10,820 bases of DNA from Actinomycetota bacterium (GTDB lineage Bacteria; Actinomycetota; Acidimicrobiia; Acidimicrobiales; Acidimicrobiaceae), in contig DAHVOF010000081.1 in the NCBI GenBank assembly GCA_027318945.1, forward strand, positions 1 to 10,820, in the 5' to 3' direction. A model generated the notes under the pieces. It was given only the letters and a program-made list of their open reading frames with translations, was not told the origin of the DNA and searched no databases. A program made the translations under genes and the position numbers. The stretch's first letter is position 1. Each line of letters begins with the position of its first letter. Shown piece by piece: positions 7,014 to 10,820 of the stretch.

Positions 7014-9299
7014 TTGGATAACTCAGACTCTAGATGGGTCGGAAAACCGCTAGCCAGGTTCGAGGATGTCCAGCTCCTTAGAGGCGAAGGCAACTATCTC
7101 GATGACATCGAAATCGAAGGTCAGCTGTATATGCGGGTCGTGCGGTCCACATATCCCCGCGCGAAGATCATCTCGATAGATGCTTCGCAGGCCTCTGGGA
7201 TGGCTGGTGTTGCCGCGATTTATACTGCCATGGACTTTAGGGGAATATATAAGCCTGTTAGACCCATGGTTGCAGCTGGCGTTGAGGTGCGAGACATTTT
7301 GATGCCGCTTATTGCGGATGAGGTTGTCAACTTTGTCGGTGAGCCCGTCGCCATAGTGGTCGCAGACACCAAGGCCCATGCTGAGGACGCCGCCGAGCTG
7401 GTGGCCGTTGAATATGAGCCGCTTACCAGCGTAGTGAGTGTCAAAGCATCCTTAGAGGGAGATGAGCTGATCCACGGAGGTACCGATAGCAATATTTTGA
7501 TGACGTGGCAAAAGAAAAGCGATGGTTTCGAGGATGTGATCGGAAGCGCTGAAAGATTTGTGGAGGGAAACTTCGAACTGCCACGTCTCGTCGCTGCGCC
7601 GATGGAGCCAAGGGGTTGCGTAATCTCGTGGGATAAGGATTCCGACACTGTAACGATGTGGGTATCCAGTCAGGACCCGCACCGGCCGAGAGCGCAGCTT
7701 GCACAAATGTTTGGCATCCCAGTCGAAAAGATAAAGGCGATTGTGCCTGAGGTTGGGGGAGCCTTCGGCTCAAAAGGCGGTTCTCCTCAGGAGTACCTGC
7801 TCGCCTATGCGTCTTCTAAGAAGCTTGGCAGACCCATTAAGTGGATAGAGGATAGATCGGAGAACTTCATCTCCTCTTACCAGGGGCGCGGTATTGGTGC
7901 AAAAATGCGGTTGGCTCTTGACGGTGAGGGCAGATTTCTGGCTCTCGAAGCAGAGCTTCTCGCGGATCTCGGAGCATACTTGTTACCGTCGACACCTATT
8001 GCGCCAGTCACGGCCTCCGGTATGCTCACTGGCGCATATAGGATTCCGGGCGCGAAGATCTCTTTGACGGGAGTGGCGACCAACAAAGTTCCGACCGGCC
8101 CTTATCGTGGGGCTGGCAGGCCGGAGGCATGCTATTTCATAGAACGTATTGTGGAGGTGGCGGCCGGTGAGTTGGGCATGGATCCTGTGGAACTGAGGAT
8201 GAAGAATCTCATAATGCCAGAAGAGTTTCCTTATCGCACCGCTTTGGGCCAGACATACGATTCCGGCGACTACGTTCCCGCCCTACTGAGGGCGGTGGAG
8301 CTCCTCAATGCGGGAACAACAACCACAGAAGATGACGCAGGATCGGTTACGTCTGTTGGGATTGCCATGTCGGTTGAGCCGGCAGGAGCTGGTTTCTGGG
8401 AGAGCGGTGGAGTGGAGATTCGCCCGGACGGCAATGTAATCGCAATAAGCGGATCTTCCGCACACGGTCAAGGCCACAAGACTACGTTTGCTCAGATACT
8501 CGCTGACGAACTGGGAGTGGATATTGAAGCGATCACGGTGCTCGAGGGCGATTCCGATTACGGTCCGGGCGTCGGAACATTCGGATCGAGATCGGTTCTC
8601 CTCGGAGGCGAGGCTTTAGTTATTGCATGCAACGAGGTTAAGGCGATCGCTGCTGACTGGGCTGCGTCACGGTTCGAAGCCTCGGTGGAAGACCTAGTTT
8701 GGGAATCCGGAAGGGTCCACGTTCGGGGAAGTTTAGAACCAACCATGACTCTCTTCGAGATAGCGAGGGAGATGGGGGAGTCAGAAGACCATTTGAGTCT
8801 GAAATCCAAGACTCGCTCAGATATTCCAGGTGCCTCGTTTCCATTCGGAGCGTATGGCGCTGAAGCACGGATCGACTTAGACACGGGCCTGGTGAAGCTA
8901 AAGCGAATTGTGGCCGTCGATGATGCGGGAACTATAATCAACCCTCTGCTTGCCGAGTGCCAGATCATAGGCGGGACCTTGCAGGGCGTGTCATCGGCCC
9001 TATGGGAAGAAATGGTTTATGACGATGACGGCATGCCGGTTTCAGCCAGCTTTATCGACTATTTGATTCCGAGTGCTGAAGAGGCTGATTATGAAGCGGA
9101 GACCGAGTTCAGAACGACCCCCACTCCCTACACGGCACTTGGTGCCAAAGGGGTAGGTGAGAGCGGCACCGTCGGGGCACTTGCAGCCGTTGCCAATTCC
9201 GTGAATGCGGGGTTGGCGAAGATCGGCTTTTCGGGAAATATCGATCCTCCGTATTCACCCGAAAAGATCTGGAACACACTCCGAAGAATCGCGAAATAG
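7014..9299 (+). CDS. CoxL/xanthine dehydrogenase-type molybdopterin-binding subunit
   Basis: Large molybdenum-cofactor subunit of the xanthine oxidase/CO dehydrogenase family, which hydroxylates or oxidises a small substrate in the cytosol. The TTG start has AGGGGG seven bases upstream, and the N-terminus (WVGKPLARFEDVQLLRGEGNYLDD) is normal for CoxL-like proteins. The 761-residue length fits. GGAFGSK (248-254) is a cofactor-binding motif. The active-site loop reads PYRGAGRPE (363-371), the pattern of form II (CoxL-like) enzymes, and not the VAYRCSFR of true CO dehydrogenase. GVGESGT (713-719) carries the catalytic base Glu716. CO oxidation is therefore not supported, and an aldehyde or heterocycle substrate is more likely. 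The usual FAD (CoxM) and 2Fe-2S (CoxS) genes are missing on both sides, so partners must be encoded elsewhere. Confidence 0.9.
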   Translation: MDNSDSRWVGKPLARFEDVQLLRGEGNYLDDIEIEGQLYMRVVRSTYPRAKIISIDASQASGMAGVAAIYTAMDFRGIYKPVRPMVAAGVEVRDILMPLIADEVVNFVGEPVAIVVADTKAHAEDAAELVAVEYEPLTSVVSVKASLEGDELIHGGTDSNILMTWQKKSDGFEDVIGSAERFVEGNFELPRLVAAPMEPRGCVISWDKDSDTVTMWVSSQDPHRPRAQLAQMFGIPVEKIKAIVPEVGGAFGSKGGSPQEYLLAYASSKKLGRPIKWIEDRSENFISSYQGRGIGAKMRLALDGEGRFLALEAELLADLGAYLLPSTPIAPVTASGMLTGAYRIPGAKISLTGVATNKVPTGPYRGAGRPEACYFIERIVEVAAGELGMDPVELRMKNLIMPEEFPYRTALGQTYDSGDYVPALLRAVELLNAGTTTTEDDAGSVTSVGIAMSVEPAGAGFWESGGVEIRPDGNVIAISGSSAHGQGHKTTFAQILADELGVDIEAITVLEGDSDYGPGVGTFGSRSVLLGGEALVIACNEVKAIAADWAASRFEASVEDLVWESGRVHVRGSLEPTMTLFEIAREMGESEDHLSLKSKTRSDIPGASFPFGAYGAEARIDLDTGLVKLKRIVAVDDAGTIINPLLAECQIIGGTLQGVSSALWEEMVYDDDGMPVSASFIDYLIPSAEEADYEAETEFRTTPTPYTALGAKGVGESGTVGALAAVANSVNAGLAKIGFSGNIDPPYSPEKIWNTLRRIAK

Positions 9300-9953
9300 G
9301 CTCGTAGAGAAGGCAAGATTCTCCGTCATTAATGACGCGGGCGCCCGCGAAAGTTTATTGCAACGCAGGTTCGGGTCATTTGATGCGCTGCGGGGGCAAC
9401 AGTAAAATGTGTTGATCACCGATTGTTCTGCCGCTTGGATTCGATGTCATGTTGTAAATCTGCAGGTTGGAATGTGGTGGTTGGTGTGCTCTTATTATCG
9501 CTTGTGGCGCACAGCGCTTTTCGTAAGTTGAAGTGACTAGTCGAGCCGACTGGGAGGAAGCCGCTTTTCACTAGAGGAACTTCTTCATATGCTGAGCTAG
9601 GGATTCTCAATTCCGAGGTTTTTAGGGTGATGGGCGTGGAACGTCGCAGCACCTGCGTCGATCTTTGGCATGGATTCGCAGTGTCCAGGAGTTCCGGACA
9701 GGCATCTGTGCGAGTGGAGATTCGGAAGCATTTTGCCGCCAGACGATATTCAATGATGCAGACGCAGCAATGACCTGAACTGGGGATTTCCAAGTGTCAT
9801 CGAACTGCTGGTCTGGTTTCAGAGGGATTCTTCGTACGTATGCCAGCAGCTAGTACGGGACATTTTGCCGCAATGCACTATTTCTTATTGAGCTTGTATC
9901 TTTTTTGTGCCGAATCGCGTCTATGTAGTGAGAATCGAGCAAAGGAGCTTGCA
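9300..9953. other. Long intergenic region
   Basis: About 650 bases without a convincing gene. A 125-codon minus-strand frame (9416-9793) has no recognisable motif and low-complexity Ser/Thr/Arg composition. No CoxM- or CoxS-like fragments were seen in any frame. The notable feature is the palindrome pair at 9324-9349. GGAG at 9944-9947 is the ribosome binding site of the next gene. Confidence 0.4.
9324..9349. repeat. Two overlapping perfect 14-bp palindromes after the molybdoenzyme gene
   Basis: CGTCATTAATGACG (9324-9337) and CGCGGGCGCCCGCG (9336-9349) are each perfectly self-complementary and share two bases. They begin 25 bases after the stop codon. The GC-rich one can fold into a 5-bp stem with a GCGC loop and is followed by AAAGTTTATT, so a weak terminator is possible. 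The lack of a natural loop also fits paired protein-binding sites. Confidence 0.45.
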
Positions 9954-10184
9954 ATGAAAAGACGAGTAGGTGTTGCAGATCGGGTCATCAGAGTTATCAT
10001 TGCAATTGTCGCGGCTATTGCGGCCTTCTTGGTGGGAGCAGGAACAGCGTGGGGAATCGTCCTGTTTATAGTTGGCCTTGCAATGCTGGGCACTGGTCTT
10101 TCGGGTTATTGCCCTATTTATTCTGTGTTCAAGATTGAAACAATCTCGAAGAAAGGAAAGGCTGGCCATCGAATGGCACATTGA
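9954..10184 (+). CDS. DUF2892-type small inner-membrane protein
   Basis: A 76-residue membrane protein of unknown function, similar to the membrane part of YgaP-like proteins. The ATG at 9954 has AAAGGAG six bases upstream. A longer frame from 9840 would add an unlikely leader without a ribosome site. Seen: the N-terminal VGVADRVIRVIIA (5-17), typical of the family; two helices at about 11-28 and 31-49; and the family signature GYCPIYSVFKIET (51-63) with Cys53. The C-terminus is short and basic. In other bacteria this domain occurs alone or fused to rhodanese, which suggests a redox or sulfur link, but no rhodanese is fused or adjacent here. The gene precedes the sigma factor by 46 bases in the same direction, and co-transcription is possible. 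Confidence 0.8.
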   Translation: MKRRVGVADRVIRVIIAIVAAIAAFLVGAGTAWGIVLFIVGLAMLGTGLSGYCPIYSVFKIETISKKGKAGHRMAH

Positions 10185-10230
10185 AATTTCGCCCTTTGTG
10201 ACGATCAAGTAGATCTATAGTGAGGGCTTA

Positions 10231-10820
10231 ATGACCAAGCCTGGCCCCCAGTACGTTCCAGAACGTGGCGAGCTGTCTGATGCGCTAATTTCTGAGATAC
10301 CTTCTCTTTACCGCTACGCTCTTACTCTGGTTGGCGATCCAAAAAGTGCGGAGTGGCTCGTTAACGATACGATTTCCAGGGCGTGGGAGAAGTCCGGCAC
10401 ATTAAGTAATCGGGCGGCTCTGAAGACTTGGCTCCACAGAATCCTGCACAATCTTGCAGTCGACTCTGCCCGGCGTAGAACCAGGGAAGTGTCGGTGGAA
10501 GATATAGAAAATCAGTGGCAGGACAGCAACTTCAGCGTGGATCCCGAGGCGGTGGTAGAGATGGCGGAAGACATTGATGAGCTCCGAGATTCTCTGCTGA
10601 GGTTGCCGTTTGCGTACAGGACGGTTTTGCTCCTTCATGACATGGAGGAGTGGAAGCTTCCCGAAGTCGCCGAATCGCTCGAGATATCTCTCGCTGCGGC
10701 AAAGCAGCGGCTTCGGCGTGGACGAATGATGCTTGTTGGCGCGCTTTCGGAAAGCGCGGCTAGGAAGGCGGCTAATGTTGGGGTCCCACTTAGTTGTTGG
10801 AAAGCCAGAAGCATGATCTC
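10231..10820 (+). CDS. ECF-family RNA polymerase sigma factor (3' end outside window)
   Basis: Alternative sigma factor that directs RNA polymerase to a specific promoter set. The ATG at 10231 follows GAGGG by four bases. The frame is open to the window edge (196 codons). Region 2 spans about residues 22-83: LYRYALTLVGDPKSAEWLV, then TWLHRILHNLAVDSARRR. Region 4 spans about 118-172: LPFAYRTVLLLHDMEEWKLPEVAESL, then the helix AAAKQRLRRGRMML. Both are typical of RpoE-like ECF factors. After region 4 the frame continues through an Ala-rich stretch to LSCWKARSMIS (187 onward). This resembles the start of a zinc-finger anti-sigma domain (C...R..IS), so the protein may be fused to its own regulator. 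The downstream sequence needed to decide is missing. Confidence 0.88.
   Translation, partial: MTKPGPQYVPERGELSDALISEIPSLYRYALTLVGDPKSAEWLVNDTISRAWEKSGTLSNRAALKTWLHRILHNLAVDSARRRTREVSVEDIENQWQDSNFSVDPEAVVEMAEDIDELRDSLLRLPFAYRTVLLLHDMEEWKLPEVAESLEISLAAAKQRLRRGRMMLVGALSESAARKAANVGVPLSCWKARSMI

Noticed and set aside
7014..9299. True aerobic CO dehydrogenase large subunit (form I CoxL)
   Set aside because: The diagnostic VAYRCSFR loop is replaced by PYRGAGRP, and coxM/coxS are absent.
9416..9793. A 125-codon minus-strand open frame in the gap after the molybdoenzyme gene
   Set aside because: No ribosome binding site or recognisable motif, and an unusual residue mix; it looks like a chance open frame.

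Overview
The window looks like a bacterial chromosome of moderate GC. Zinc-dependent dehydrogenase, CoxL-type molybdoenzyme, ECF sigma factor and polysaccharide genes, together with frequent TTG/GTG starts preceded by good Shine-Dalgarno sequences, fit an actinobacterium. A moderate-GC member of the Acidimicrobiia is a guess. No rRNA or tRNA gene and no CRISPR array was seen.

Layout. (a) Bases 2-166 are the broken end of an IS1634/IS4-like transposase. (b) Bases 441-4807 are a tightly coupled two-gene operon. The first gene is a BcsA-type GT2 polysaccharide synthase with a C-terminal PilZ domain. Its N-terminal module looks like a catalytically dead SipW-type signal peptidase. The second gene is a membrane-anchored GH26 glycoside hydrolase with a fibronectin type III (Fn3) tail. 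Its stop codon falls exactly on the conserved Trp of a second Fn3 repeat, and the rest of that repeat is still readable to 5041. (c) Bases 5042-5525 show no convincing gene. (d) Bases 5526-6530 (minus strand) are a zinc-binding alcohol dehydrogenase, for which I prefer a TTG start. (e) Bases 6531-7013 are an intergenic region with a MITE-like element of 147 bp bounded by perfect 20-bp inverted repeats. (f) Bases 7014-9299 are a CoxL/xanthine dehydrogenase-type molybdenum subunit without its usual FAD and iron-sulfur partner genes. (g) Bases 9300-9953 hold two overlapping perfect palindromes and no convincing gene. (h) Bases 9954-10184 are a small DUF2892-type membrane protein. (i) Bases 10231-10820 are an ECF sigma factor that runs off the window, possibly with a fused zinc-finger tail.

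How the genes fit together. The synthase-hydrolase pair is the clearest functional unit: a c-di-GMP-controlled machine that makes a beta-linked exopolysaccharide, with an extracytoplasmic hydrolase to trim or process it. The dehydrogenase and the molybdoenzyme are divergent, both are redox enzymes, and they share the control region that holds the MITE-like element. Whether they act in one pathway cannot be read from the sequence.
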